Translations under genes and position numbers: made by a program | Part shown: piece by piece, positions 52,056-60,910 of the stretch | Position numbering within the stretch: position 1 is the first letter of the stretch | How the letters are laid out: each line of letters begins with the position of its first letter | The notes under the pieces: generated by a model | Database searches by the model: none | What the model was told of the DNA's origin: nothing | Seen by the model: only the letters and a program-made list of their open reading frames with translations | NCBI GenBank assembly: GCA_900472675.1 | Contig: UCJA01000005.1 | Location: 250,848-314,847 of the forward strand | From: Hyphomicrobiales bacterium | Lineage (GTDB): Bacteria; Pseudomonadota; Alphaproteobacteria; Rhizobiales; Rhizobiaceae | DNA length: 64,000 bases | Reading direction: 5' to 3'

Positions 52056-53210
52056 TCAGGTGGCGCCGGTCTGCGTCGCTTCCAGGGTCGAGGCTGGTGC
52101 GGCGCTAACCCCATGGCCGAACGGACAGGTGAGCGGCTCGGTGACCGGTGTCTCGTTGCGCTGCGAGCGGAAGGCGGACGACCGCTGGTAGGCGAGCTTG
52201 CGCAGCCGCATGATCGAGCCGAGCGGCTGGTGCGGGGCAATGCCGTTCCAGGGGCTGAAGTGCATGCCGTCGTCCACGGCTTCCGCCCGGTCTTCTGTCC
52301 AGGCGGTCTGCGGGCTGGCGGTGATCCGCGCGACCGTGACGAAGGGGCTCTTCTCCTCGTCCCAGGCCTCGATGCCTTCAACAGGCATGGCCTCGATGTC
52401 GGTGCAGAGCTGCACCTGCAGCTCCCAGACGGCGGTCTGGCTTTCGAAGAAACCCTGCACCGCATGGCGGATGGCATCGTCGTCCTTGCCCGTATCGACG
52501 GTGGCGCCTTCCAGCGCCTTGAGGCTTTCGGACGCCGGCACGATCGCAAACTTGGCGATGTAATCGCCATAGCGCAGCGGCAGCTGGGCGAAGAAGCTTT
52601 CGCCCAGAATATGCGTATAGGGATTGCCGCCCATGGTCTTCAGCGTCGCGCTTTCTGTGCCGACCGCTTCCAGCACCGCCTCGACGCCGCGGAATGCCTT
52701 GGACAGCAGTTCCTTGGCGCCTTCCATGCGGTCGGTTGTGGCCGCCAGCAGCTTCAGGTTCTTCAGGAAAGCCTTGCCGCTCGGGGAGTTGAATTCCTTG
52801 CCGTTGACCATGACGAAGTCCTGGCTGGTGGAATTCTCCGAGCCTGGTAGGCGGTCGCCGTCGACGTCGAGGATTTTGAGCGCCATGCCGCGCGGCGTCG
52901 ACACGCTGTCGTGCAGAAGGTCGCCCGGCGTTGTGGAAAGCCGGATCACCGCTTCACGGGTCGCAGGCTTGGCAAACAGGCCCTGGGCATATTGGGCCGG
53001 CAGATTTCCGAGCACTTCCACGCTGGCCTCCAGCAGCCCGTGGCTCTTCGCATGCACCGACCGGATGGCATGGCCGGAGTTGGCATAGGTGGTCTCAGAA
53101 ACCGACAGCATGGTCTCTGCCAGCTCGCGGGCCGTCTTCGGTTCGTCCGGCTGGATCTCCTCCACCTGAGGCGAAAAGCGAACGGGGGTGATTGCGGTAT
53201 GATCGATCAT
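52056..53210 (-). CDS. Catalase-like heme protein
   Basis: 384 aa of the reduced catalase superfamily: RSVHAKSHGLLEASVEV (distal His region), IRLSTTPGDLLHDSVSTPRGMALKI, and SQDFVMVNGKEF, with AFRSQRNETPVTEPL near the end. It is shorter than classic catalases and lacks the usual proximal R-x-x-x-Y signature as far as I can see, so it may be a heme peroxidase-like member. Its ATG overlaps the paoC stop by 4 nt. A role in removing H2O2 made by the oxidase is inference from this coupling. Confidence 0.83.
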   Translation of the reverse strand: MIDHTAITPVRFSPQVEEIQPDEPKTARELAETMLSVSETTYANSGHAIRSVHAKSHGLLEASVEVLGNLPAQYAQGLFAKPATREAVIRLSTTPGDLLHDSVSTPRGMALKILDVDGDRLPGSENSTSQDFVMVNGKEFNSPSGKAFLKNLKLLAATTDRMEGAKELLSKAFRGVEAVLEAVGTESATLKTMGGNPYTHILGESFFAQLPLRYGDYIAKFAIVPASESLKALEGATVDTGKDDDAIRHAVQGFFESQTAVWELQVQLCTDIEAMPVEGIEAWDEEKSPFVTVARITASPQTAWTEDRAEAVDDGMHFSPWNGIAPHQPLGSIMRLRKLAYQRSSAFRSQRNETPVTEPLTCPFGHGVSAAPASTLEATQTGAT

Positions 53211-55474
53211 TGCAGCGTCTCGCTTTCAAGGGCAGTCGCGCCCAGAACCTTGTCGATGGTGATTGGGAAGGAGCGGATGCGGCTTCCCGTGGCATGGAAG
53301 ATCGCGTTGGAGACGGCCGCAGCAACGCCGACGATACCGATTTCGCCAAGCCCCTTGACGCCGATCGGGCTTGCCTTGTCGTCGTCCTCTTCCACGAAGA
53401 TGACGTCGATCTCCTCAATGTCCGCATGTGCCGGCACGTGATATTCGGCAAGGTTGTGGTTCATGATCCGGCCGGTGCGGTGGTCCACCATGCCTTCCTC
53501 ATGAAGAGCCATGCCGATGCCCATCACCACGCCGCCCAGGATCTGGCTGCGGGCGGTCTTGGGGTTGAGGATACGGCCGGCAGCGACCGCATCGACCACG
53601 CGCGTCACCCGCACCTGACCCAGTTCCTCGTCGACCCGCACTTCGACAAACACCGCCGAATGGGTATAGGCCGAGTACTTCTTCTGGATCGACTTGTCCG
53701 GCTCGATCTTGGCGTGTTCCTCGATCTCGTCGAGACCGGCAGCCGCCATGATGTCGGAGAGCGCGATGCCGACCTGGTGGTTGGTTTCGAGCACCAGACG
53801 CCCTTCGGCGACCTCGACCTGCTCCTCGGTCGCCTTGGCGAGCGGTGAGTTGTCGATCTTCTGGGCAGCTTTCAGCAGCGTCGCGATCACCATCTTGGCG
53901 GCGACCTGCACGGCGGTACCCGACGAGGCCGCGGTCCAGGAACCGCCTTCGACGGTGGTCTTTGGAAGGCTGGAATCGCCGATCTTGACGGTGACGTCGG
54001 AGAGCGAAAGGTCGAAGGCCTCCGCCGCCAACTGGCCTAGGATCGTATAGGTGCCGGTACCGATATCGGAGGCAGCGGCAGAGACAGTGAGCTTGCCATC
54101 CGATGACAGCCGAACCTTGGCCTCGGCCGGCGACATCTGCGCCTCCCAGATGCCGGTTGCGACGCCCCAGCCGATCAGCTCGTTGCCTTCCCGCATGGAG
54201 CGCGGCTCATGCGAGCGCTCGGACCAGCCGAACCGTTCGGCACCTTCGCGGTAGCAGGCGTGCAGCGCCTTGGAGGTGAGGTCCTTGTCCGTGTTCTGGT
54301 CGCGGTGGATGAAGTTGATGACGCGCAGCTCCAGCGGGTCGATGCCGACCTCGTAGGCGAGCTCGTCCATCGCCGTTTCCAGCGCCGTAATGCCGGTTGC
54401 AGCACCGGGAGCACGCATGTCTCCGGGGGTGGGGACATCCAGCTTGGCGATCTCGTAGGAGATCGTCACGTTGTCGCACTTGTAGGCAAGGCCCGACCAG
54501 TTGGCGACATTCTCCTGATAGTCCTCGTAGCGCGAGGTGGCATGCAGGGCATGGTGCATCACCGACTGGAGATGGCCCTTGTCGTCGGCGGCCAGCGATA
54601 CGGTCTGGATGCTGGTCGGGCGCCAGGTGAGATAGAACATCTCCTGCCGGCTCATTTCGACCCGGACTGACCGTTTCAGGTCGAGGCTCGCCATCACCGC
54701 AAAGAACAGCTGGTGCTTGGGCCGCAGGCCCGACCCGAAGGCGCCGCCGACGTATGAGTTGCGCACCACCACCGTTTCCGGATCGAGCGAGAAGATGTTG
54801 CAGATATAGTCGTGGCTGTTCTGCGAGCCTTGCGACTTGTCGTGGATCAGGTAGCTGCCGTCCTCATGGCGGATCGCCGTGGTGGCAAACAGCTCCATCG
54901 GATTGTGATGCTCGCCCTCGATCGTGTATTCGGCCGAGATCTGGTGCGGCGCCTGGGCAAAGGCGGCTTCGGAGTCGCCACGCGGCTTCGGCGGCATGAA
55001 GGCCTGCATCCGCGGCACCGGTGGCACATAGGAATCACCCTGTTCGCGGGCAAGATCCGTGTGCGGCTCGCCGGCCTCGTAAGTCACCTGCACAAGCGCT
55101 GCCGCATCGCGCGCAGCCTCGAAACTGTCGGCAACCACAAGCGCCACCGGCTGGCCGTCGAACAGGATGCGGTCGTTGTTGAGCGGCCGCAACGGATGGC
55201 CGGGAAGGGCCACTTCGTCCTTCCACTTGGAGTCTCTCCAGGCGGCCTTGGGACGGTTTTCATAGGTGTAGATCTTCACGACGCCGGGGAAGGCTTCCGC
55301 CGCCGATGTGTCGATCTTGGTGATCGTGCCGGTCGCCACTGTGGAACAGACCACATAGCCGTGCAGCATGTCCGGTGCAGAATATTCGGCGGCATAGCCC
55401 GCCGTTCCGGTGACCTTGAGAGGTCCGTCGATCCGGGACAACGGCAGGCCGACGACCTTGGATGAATTGAACAT
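53207..55474 (-). CDS. paoC: Aldehyde oxidoreductase molybdenum-binding subunit (PaoC-like)
   Basis: 755 aa, xanthine dehydrogenase family large subunit. Two Ald_Xan_dh domains: SRIDGPLKVTGTAGYAAEY at the N-terminus, YVGGAFGSGLRPKHQLF binding the cofactor, GGSWTAASSGTAVQ, and the catalytic Glu in KGLGEIGIVG near the C-terminus. With PaoA and PaoB it forms a heterotrimer oxidising aldehydes. Order A-B-C on the minus strand matches E. coli paoABC; no PaoD insertion chaperone is adjacent. It starts 28 bp after paoB and overlaps the catalase-like gene. Confidence 0.92.
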   Translation of the reverse strand: MFNSSKVVGLPLSRIDGPLKVTGTAGYAAEYSAPDMLHGYVVCSTVATGTITKIDTSAAEAFPGVVKIYTYENRPKAAWRDSKWKDEVALPGHPLRPLNNDRILFDGQPVALVVADSFEAARDAAALVQVTYEAGEPHTDLAREQGDSYVPPVPRMQAFMPPKPRGDSEAAFAQAPHQISAEYTIEGEHHNPMELFATTAIRHEDGSYLIHDKSQGSQNSHDYICNIFSLDPETVVVRNSYVGGAFGSGLRPKHQLFFAVMASLDLKRSVRVEMSRQEMFYLTWRPTSIQTVSLAADDKGHLQSVMHHALHATSRYEDYQENVANWSGLAYKCDNVTISYEIAKLDVPTPGDMRAPGAATGITALETAMDELAYEVGIDPLELRVINFIHRDQNTDKDLTSKALHACYREGAERFGWSERSHEPRSMREGNELIGWGVATGIWEAQMSPAEAKVRLSSDGKLTVSAAASDIGTGTYTILGQLAAEAFDLSLSDVTVKIGDSSLPKTTVEGGSWTAASSGTAVQVAAKMVIATLLKAAQKIDNSPLAKATEEQVEVAEGRLVLETNHQVGIALSDIMAAAGLDEIEEHAKIEPDKSIQKKYSAYTHSAVFVEVRVDEELGQVRVTRVVDAVAAGRILNPKTARSQILGGVVMGIGMALHEEGMVDHRTGRIMNHNLAEYHVPAHADIEEIDVIFVEEDDDKASPIGVKGLGEIGIVGVAAAVSNAIFHATGSRIRSFPITIDKVLGATALESETLQ

Positions 55475-55501
55475 AGTCGGGTTCCTAATCTCTGGATCGG
55501 T

Positions 55502-56518
55502 CTACTGGATGGCCTTGACGGACTGGACCTGCGGACGACCGGAGGCCGCCTGCTTGAGGGCCCGCACGATCACCTTTTCCGCAAGCGGGATCTTGAAGTC
55601 GTTCTGGCCCTGGCCCTTGGCACCGGCGAGAAGCCGCTGCGCAATGTGCCGGAAGGTGACTTCCTCGGCCGGCTGCCCGGCAAATTCGGTCTCCGCCAGC
55701 ATGTCGCGCCACGGCTTGTGGGCGACACCGCCGAGCGCCACGCGCAGCTCGACGATCTTGCCGTCCGACACTTCCATGGCCGCCGCAACCGAGACCAGCG
55801 CAAAGGCATAGGAGAGGCGATCGCGCAGCTTCAGATAGGTGTGGTGGCCGGCGAAATGATTGCCCTCGAGCCTGACGGCAACCACCATCTCGCCCTGGGC
55901 CAGCGTGTTGTCGCTTTCCGGACGATCGCCCGGCAGGCGGTGGAAATCGGCAAACGGGATGTCGCGCTTGCCCTGTGGTCCTTCCACCTCGACCACCGCC
56001 GACAGCGCTGCCAGCGCCACGCACATGTCGGACGGATGGGTGGCGATGCAGTCTTCGCTGGCGCCAAGGATGGCGTGGATGCGGTTGATGCCACCGATCG
56101 CGCTGCAGCCCGACCCTGGCTCGCGCTTGTTGCAGGGCGTCGACGGGTCGTAGAAATAGTAGCAACGGGTGCGCTGGAGCAAATTGCCGCCGGTGGTGGC
56201 GGCATTGCGCAGCTGCGGCGAAGCACCGGCAAGGATGGCGCTCGACAGCAGCGGATAGCGCTCCTGCACCCGCGGGTCATAGGCAACGGTCGTATTGCTC
56301 ACCAGCGCGCCGATCCTCAAGCCCCCGTTCGGCAGTTCATCGATCTGCTTGAGCGGCAGCTTGTTGATATCGATGATCGAGCCGGGCTTGGCCACGTCGT
56401 ATTTCATCAGGTCGACGAGATTGGTGCCGCCGGCAAGAATCTGCGCCTGCGGATCGGAGGCAAGTGCTGCGACGGCTTCGGAGACGGTCTCGGCGCGCGT
56501 ATAGGAAAAATGTCTCAT
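55502..56518 (-). CDS. paoB: Aldehyde oxidoreductase FAD-binding subunit (PaoB-like)
   Basis: 338 aa. N-terminal FAD_binding_5 domain ([37 protein letters not shown]) and a C-terminal CO dehydrogenase flavoprotein domain. The segment [30 protein letters not shown] has the extra Cys cluster that in E. coli PaoB binds a [4Fe-4S] centre. It overlaps paoA by 4 nt. It passes electrons from the molybdenum centre to the acceptor. Confidence 0.92.
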   Translation of the reverse strand: MRHFSYTRAETVSEAVAALASDPQAQILAGGTNLVDLMKYDVAKPGSIIDINKLPLKQIDELPNGGLRIGALVSNTTVAYDPRVQERYPLLSSAILAGASPQLRNAATTGGNLLQRTRCYYFYDPSTPCNKREPGSGCSAIGGINRIHAILGASEDCIATHPSDMCVALAALSAVVEVEGPQGKRDIPFADFHRLPGDRPESDNTLAQGEMVVAVRLEGNHFAGHHTYLKLRDRLSYAFALVSVAAAMEVSDGKIVELRVALGGVAHKPWRDMLAETEFAGQPAEEVTFRHIAQRLLAGAKGQGQNDFKIPLAEKVIVRALKQAASGRPQVQSVKAIQ

Positions 56519-57039
56519 TCTGCGGCCTCCCGAACTGGCGCCGCTTTGTCGGCGGCCATGACCTCCTCAATGGCATCGGCGATATTCGTATAGGCGCCGC
56601 AACGACAGAGATTGCCGCTCATCTGTTCGCGGATCTCGTGACGCTCATGGGCATGACCCTCCTTGACGAGCGCCACGGCGGAACAGATCTGGCCGGGCGT
56701 GCAATAGCCGCACTGGTAGGCGTCATGCTCCAGAAACGCCTTCTGCATCGGGTGCAGATTGTCCGGCGTGCCGAGGCCCTCGATCGTGGTGATCTCGGCG
56801 CCATCCAGTGAAACCGCCAGTTTCAGGCAGGAATTCATCCGCTCGCCGTCGATCATCACGGTGCAGGCACCGCACTGGCCGTGGTCGCAACCCTTCTTGG
56901 TGCCGGTAAGTTCAAGCTGTCCACGCAGGAGGTCCAGAAGGGACACCCAGGGGTGGAGATCGAAACTGCGCTTCTCGCCGTTGATGGTCAGCGAGACGGG
57001 ACAGGTTGCAGCGGTATGCGACTGCGAGCTGAGATCCAT
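56515..57039 (-). CDS. paoA: Aldehyde oxidoreductase 2Fe-2S subunit (PaoA-like)
   Basis: 174 aa with two [2Fe-2S] domains: the plant-type motif [14 protein letters not shown]...NSC and the helical [13 protein letters not shown]...NLCRCGAY. There is no Tat twin-arginine leader, unlike E. coli PaoA, so a cytosolic complex is expected. ATG 57039 was chosen; the longer frame to 57204 crosses the promoter region and the repeat at 57145. It is the first gene of paoABC-catalase. Confidence 0.92.
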   Translation of the reverse strand: MDLSSQSHTAATCPVSLTINGEKRSFDLHPWVSLLDLLRGQLELTGTKKGCDHGQCGACTVMIDGERMNSCLKLAVSLDGAEITTIEGLGTPDNLHPMQKAFLEHDAYQCGYCTPGQICSAVALVKEGHAHERHEIREQMSGNLCRCGAYTNIADAIEEVMAADKAAPVREAAE

Positions 57040-57144
57040 GGGGAGACCCTTTCTATGGTGATGCCGCTTAACCCCATAAAAGGGAGCTTTGTTCCAAAGA
57101 CCGGGGCGCACGCTCGGCGGTTGCGGACGACAAAATATGCAATA

Positions 57145-57158
57145 TAGGAAAATAATCC
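57145..57158. repeat. 14-bp direct repeat, left copy (TAGGAAAATAATCC)
   Basis: A perfect match to 58581-58594. The two copies bracket the DUF1828 cassette, 1,436 bp apart. The copy also lies 106 bp upstream of paoA. The inner 12 bp equal the motif before gafY (25807-25818). Confidence 0.8.
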
Positions 57159-57261
57159 AAGGTCGGTCGCTAACCTTTTTGGCTCGACCCAAGCTGATGA
57201 ACATCGCCGCGACCGAGTGTGCTCAGTCGCGAATGGCGGCTTGAGCGCCGTCGCTTTCTTC

Positions 57262-58032
57262 CTATTGGTTTCCTAGCGCTTCCCTGATGATACGTGCGAC
57301 TGCAGCGTCTTCATCATGCCTGAAGATTGGCACCGTCGTCAGACGATTGGTTGCGCGTCTGCGCAGTGCCGTGGGGACTGAGTTATCCTGCTCCAACAAC
57401 GCGATGACCGAAATATCCTCTTTGACTTCGTACGTAGCTGTCTGGTGGAGAAAAATCGCGTCATGTACACGAGCCTCGGTGTTGCCGAAGAAGATTGCCA
57501 CCGGTGGACGATGCTTCGCTTCGACGATCATGTCCGGTTTGACCTCAGATAAACGCGCGCTGATGGCTTCCCCTTCACGGATATCCGCCATGTCGCCAAC
57601 GCCTGCTCGTATTGCCGTCGCGGCGTCCTCTCGAAATGTGGAAGTTACCTTTTCCTGCGTCAGGAGGAGAAAGTCGTTTATTCTGATCATTACACTAACG
57701 AAATCCAGGGATCGGCGCGGTAGTTCTTTCTCAGGAAAAGCTTCGGTCCTGATGGTCGCATCATCACCATCGAAGTAGGCGCCAACGCTGGTAAGCAGGC
57801 CATCGAGGGCTCTTCGGCGAGTATCAGTCTCGAAGTCCACTCCTGCTCCTTCGAGCAGTGGTATCGTCGCCCCATCGTCCTCAAGACGAAATTTACCATC
57901 TGCCAATTCGACAACATAGAAGGATACGCGATCTCCGTCGTCGCGCCTGAATGCAGTGCTGACCGCCAGGCCGTATGGGACGGTAGTAACTGTTATTTCG
58001 TTGCAAAACGCATTGCAGAGGTCAGCCTTCAT
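57262..58032 (-). CDS. DUF1828 domain-containing protein
   Basis: 256 aa. The N-terminal 90 residues fit DUF1828 (KADLCNAFCNEITVTTVPYGLAVSTAF, RVSFYVVELADGKFRLEDDGATIPLLEGAGVDF), followed by a DUF1829-like C-terminal region with KPDMIVEAKHRPPVAIFFGNTEARVHDAIF, which has the spacing of a nuclease-like core but is not proven. Genes of this type occur in mobile and defence contexts. It overlaps the upstream unknown gene by 4 nt and is preceded by GAGGGAGG. Base composition is lower in GC than its neighbours. It is bracketed by 14-bp direct repeats. Confidence 0.78.
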   Translation of the reverse strand: MKADLCNAFCNEITVTTVPYGLAVSTAFRRDDGDRVSFYVVELADGKFRLEDDGATIPLLEGAGVDFETDTRRRALDGLLTSVGAYFDGDDATIRTEAFPEKELPRRSLDFVSVMIRINDFLLLTQEKVTSTFREDAATAIRAGVGDMADIREGEAISARLSEVKPDMIVEAKHRPPVAIFFGNTEARVHDAIFLHQTATYEVKEDISVIALLEQDNSVPTALRRRATNRLTTVPIFRHDEDAAVARIIREALGNQ

Positions 58033-58523
58033 AGCTCGCCCTCCCTCTTATCGATCTTAAAAACCTTCACCGCACAATGGAGCGCAGAAGGGGCCGAAAG
58101 TTGGCTCTTCCCGAACGTAAACTCGGAGCGCCTGTGTTTATTTCCAGATTTTGGCAGACGAATGCCCCCGTAGCGGTTTGTCCCGGCGGAAATCGCACTG
58201 ATATCCTCGCAACGAGCGTGACAGTGCCAACCCGGTTCCGACGCATGATACTCGTAATCGCAAAGTACGGTTGTTTCCCCGGCACATGTGACACCGAGTG
58301 AAGCTCTAAATATCTGCTTACTCTCGTTAAGCAACAGGAGAACTCTGCACTCATGTCCGAGTGCGAAGAATGTTATGATGCGCCACCTGTAAAGTGGTCC
58401 CCACTTGTAGAATTTTGGCTTGGCCTTGCGCGATGGCCATTGGGCGCGGGGTATTTCCCCTTGCTTCCATTCCCCGGACCGAACCGAAGATTTCTCCGCC
58501 CCTATCAAAGCCCTCAGATCCAT
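58029..58523 (-). CDS. Unknown protein, partner of the DUF1828 protein
   Basis: 164 aa, not recognised. It has a basic N-terminal half (SRKAKPKFYKWGPLYRWRII), a hydrophobic strand (CRVLLLLNESKQIF), a Cys/His-rich middle (VTCAGETTVLCDYEYHASEPGWHCHARCED) that could bind zinc, and a polar C-terminus. Composition and lower GC suggest acquisition. The ATG at 58523 lacks an obvious ribosome site, so the start may be later. ATGA overlap with the DUF1828 gene implies joint translation. Confidence 0.6.
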   Translation of the reverse strand: MDLRALIGAEKSSVRSGEWKQGEIPRAQWPSRKAKPKFYKWGPLYRWRIITFFALGHECRVLLLLNESKQIFRASLGVTCAGETTVLCDYEYHASEPGWHCHARCEDISAISAGTNRYGGIRLPKSGNKHRRSEFTFGKSQLSAPSALHCAVKVFKIDKREGEL

Positions 58524-58580
58524 AGTGACATCGGTACCACTTATAGCGACGATTCACACGTATTATGTAAAAACACAACC

Positions 58581-58594
58581 TAGGAAAATAATCC
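58581..58594 (+). repeat. 14-bp direct repeat, right copy (TAGGAAAATAATCC)
   Basis: Identical to 57145-57158. It ends exactly one base before the -35 box of the promoter at 58595-58623, upstream of the GTA genes, and shares 12 bp with the sequence upstream of gafY. Confidence 0.8.
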
Positions 58595-58623
58595 TTGACG
58601 GCGTGACGGTGTTCGGCTAGTGT
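58595..58623 (+). promoter_or_regulatory. Probable promoter of the GTA cluster
   Basis: TTGACG (58595-58600), 17-nt spacer, TAGTGT (58618-58623). The GGAAAATAATCC motif directly abuts the -35, the position of a class II activator site. The leader to the first gene is about 175 nt. CtrA-type TTAA boxes were not found here. Confidence 0.65.
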
Positions 58624-58803
58624 TTGGTCATGGTCGAAGAACTGCGGCGAAGGGGTCTCTGAGAGACCCCCGCTGCGCCGACCGGAAGAACATTCCCGAA
58701 CCGAACTACGATAACCGAACCGGCCTGACGGGCGCCCGCAACCTCGATGCACCAAGCCGAGGCCTCGAAGGCGCCGTTCGGCATGCTTTTGCGCGAGTGT
58801 CCC

Positions 58804-59463
58804 ATGTCCCATCTCGATGATTTCGACCCGAGCCTGTTCGGCACTTGGGGCCCCCGGGCAGATTATGACGGAGGAGCGGGGCGCGAGGACGCAGCGCTGG
58901 CGCAGGAGGTGCGGGACGTGTTCCTGGAGACCAAGTCTGCCGGGGACGGGCCGGACACTTCCGACGAGCTGCGCCGGCTTCTGAACGAGATGACGGTTGA
59001 GATCCGCGAGCAGTTTTCCACTTTCCGGCGGCTGCGCACGGCGGCCGAACAGGCGCTCGACCACGGCGATGACGCCGCCCAGAAGCTCGCCCGCGCCGAC
59101 GTGAAGGCGGCAACCGATGCCATGTCGCTGATCATTCGCACGCTCGAAAAGGTCGACGCCCTGCAGCGCCAGCTGGCCCGCGACCGGGCGCTGGAAGCGG
59201 AGCGGGTGGCCGACGAGGGCGGTTACGGAGAGGCCAAGGCGCGCTTCATGAGGATGATCGAGGAGCGAGCTTTTGAGAAAGCCATCGAGCTTTACGAGGC
59301 CTGGCAGCGCGATGGGCCTCCCGAAGGGAGCGCGGCCAGGCTTGCCGCCGATGCTTCTCGGCCAGAGAACCATCCGGCGGCGGGAGGAGAAGGCGGCCTT
59401 GAAGACGGCGCAACTGGCGAGGTCACACGGGCAGGGCATGGATCTGGTCAGGACGGCACGTGA
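58804..59463 (+). CDS. GTA g1-type protein (putative small terminase)
   Basis: 219 aa from ATG 58804 (MSHLDDFDPSLFGTWGP); the open frame begins 19 codons earlier. It is mostly helical: EVRDVFLETK, DELRRLLNEMTVEIREQFSTFRRLRTAAEQALDHGDD and MSLIIRTLEKVDALQRQLARDRALEAERVAD, plausibly oligomerising. Position directly before TerL equals gene g1 of Rhodobacter GTA, identified there as the small terminase. The last 40 residues are low-complexity and overlap the terL frame. Assignment is by position and character. Confidence 0.65.
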   Translation: MSHLDDFDPSLFGTWGPRADYDGGAGREDAALAQEVRDVFLETKSAGDGPDTSDELRRLLNEMTVEIREQFSTFRRLRTAAEQALDHGDDAAQKLARADVKAATDAMSLIIRTLEKVDALQRQLARDRALEAERVADEGGYGEAKARFMRMIEERAFEKAIELYEAWQRDGPPEGSAARLAADASRPENHPAAGGEGGLEDGATGEVTRAGHGSGQDGT

Positions 59464-60880
59464 CGCGGCGACCGCCGCAGTGGCGCAGGGCAAAGACTTA
59501 GGCGCTGTGCTGGGTGGCTTTGCGGGTGGCCCTGATCCAGAACCTTTACCCGCTCCACCCTTGGTGCAGACCGATCCGGTCAAGCCGCCGGAGCCTTCGG
59601 AACCGAAGGAGCCTCAGGAGTTTCCAACCGACGATGCGGCCGATGAATTCGCCGACTTTCGTCAGGGGCTTGATCGCGAATGGCATTTCGCGGGTCGTCC
59701 GGAGCAGAAGCCGCCGGAGGGCGACTGGCGCACCTGGCTGATCATGGGCGGGCGCGGCTCCGGAAAAACCCGCGCCGGTGCCGAATGGGTGCATGCGCTG
59801 GCGACGAGCGCCAAACGGTCGGACCTGCGCATCGCGCTGGTGGCGGAAACGCTGGGCGATGCCCGCGAGGTCATGATCGACGGCGTCTCCGGCATCTGCC
59901 GCATTGCCGGGCGACATGCGCCGGAATTCGAGATCTCGAGGCGCAGGCTCATCTGGCCGACCGGTGCGATCGCCCAGATCTTTTCGTCGGAAGATCCGGA
60001 AAGCCTGCGCGGACCGCAGTTTCACTATGCCTGGTGCGACGAGCTCGGCAAATGGAAGCACGCCGAGGACACCTTCGACATGCTGCAGTTCGGCCTTCGT
60101 CTGGGGGTGGCGCCACGCCAGCTAGTGACCACGACGCCGCGGCCGGTGCCGATCCTGAAACGACTGATCGGTGAGGCGGGCACGCGGCTGGTGCGGATCA
60201 CGACCAGGGCCAATGCGAGCAATCTGTCGCCAGGTTTTATCGAGGCGCTGGAGGTCCGCTACGGCGGAACGCGGCTGGGGCGTCAGGAACTCGAGGGAGA
60301 ACTGATCGAGGATCGCCAGGACGCGCTGTGGAAACGCGCCGACCTGGAGGCGATCCGCAGCCGGCCGACAGCGGCACTGCGGCGCATCGTCGTCGCGGTG
60401 GACCCGCCGGCGGGATCCGGCCCGGCATCCTGCTGCGGCATCGTGGTGGCGGGACTGGAGGAAAGCGGCCGGGCCATGGTGCTGGCCGATTGCTCGGTGG
60501 AGGGTGCGAGCCCGGCTGGCTGGGCGCAGGCGGTGGTCAAGGCCTATCGCCGCTTCCAGGCCGACCGCGTGGTGGCCGAGGTCAACCAGGGCGGCGAGAT
60601 GGTGGTGGCGATGTTGAAAAGCATCGATGCGGTTCTGCCGGTCACCATGGTGCGGGCAACGCGCGGCAAGTTCACCCGCGCCGAACCGGTGGCGGCGCTC
60701 TACGAGCAGGTGCGGGTGGCCCATGCCGCCTGCTTCAGGGATCTGGAGGACCAGATGTGCGATTTCGGGCCGGACGGATTGTCGTCTGGCCGCTCGCCGG
60801 ACCGGCTGGATGCCCTGGTCTGGGCGTTGACGGCACTGCTTCTGGAAGGAGCAGGCGAGCCGCGGATCAGGGGTGTCTGA
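59438..60880 (+). CDS. GTA/phage terminase large subunit (g2)
   Basis: 480 aa DNA-packaging motor. Walker A is GGRGSGKTRAGAEW (104-117). The Walker B region is FHYAWCDELGKWKHAEDTF. The coupling motif TTTPRP follows. The C-terminal nuclease has acidic residues in VVAVDPPAGSG, RVVAEVNQGGEM and SPDRLDALVWAL. It is of the RcGTA-like TerL type. The start is uncertain: the frame is open from a TTG at 59273 with an ideal GAGGAG, which would overlap g1 by 191 nt; ATG 59438 gives a 26-nt overlap and a length nearer to homologues. Confidence 0.92.
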   Translation: MDLVRTARDAATAAVAQGKDLGAVLGGFAGGPDPEPLPAPPLVQTDPVKPPEPSEPKEPQEFPTDDAADEFADFRQGLDREWHFAGRPEQKPPEGDWRTWLIMGGRGSGKTRAGAEWVHALATSAKRSDLRIALVAETLGDAREVMIDGVSGICRIAGRHAPEFEISRRRLIWPTGAIAQIFSSEDPESLRGPQFHYAWCDELGKWKHAEDTFDMLQFGLRLGVAPRQLVTTTPRPVPILKRLIGEAGTRLVRITTRANASNLSPGFIEALEVRYGGTRLGRQELEGELIEDRQDALWKRADLEAIRSRPTAALRRIVVAVDPPAGSGPASCCGIVVAGLEESGRAMVLADCSVEGASPAGWAQAVVKAYRRFQADRVVAEVNQGGEMVVAMLKSIDAVLPVTMVRATRGKFTRAEPVAALYEQVRVAHAACFRDLEDQMCDFGPDGLSSGRSPDRLDALVWALTALLLEGAGEPRIRGV

Positions 60881-60910
60881 CCTGAAATTGACGCGGCACG
60901 CGGGGTCGGA

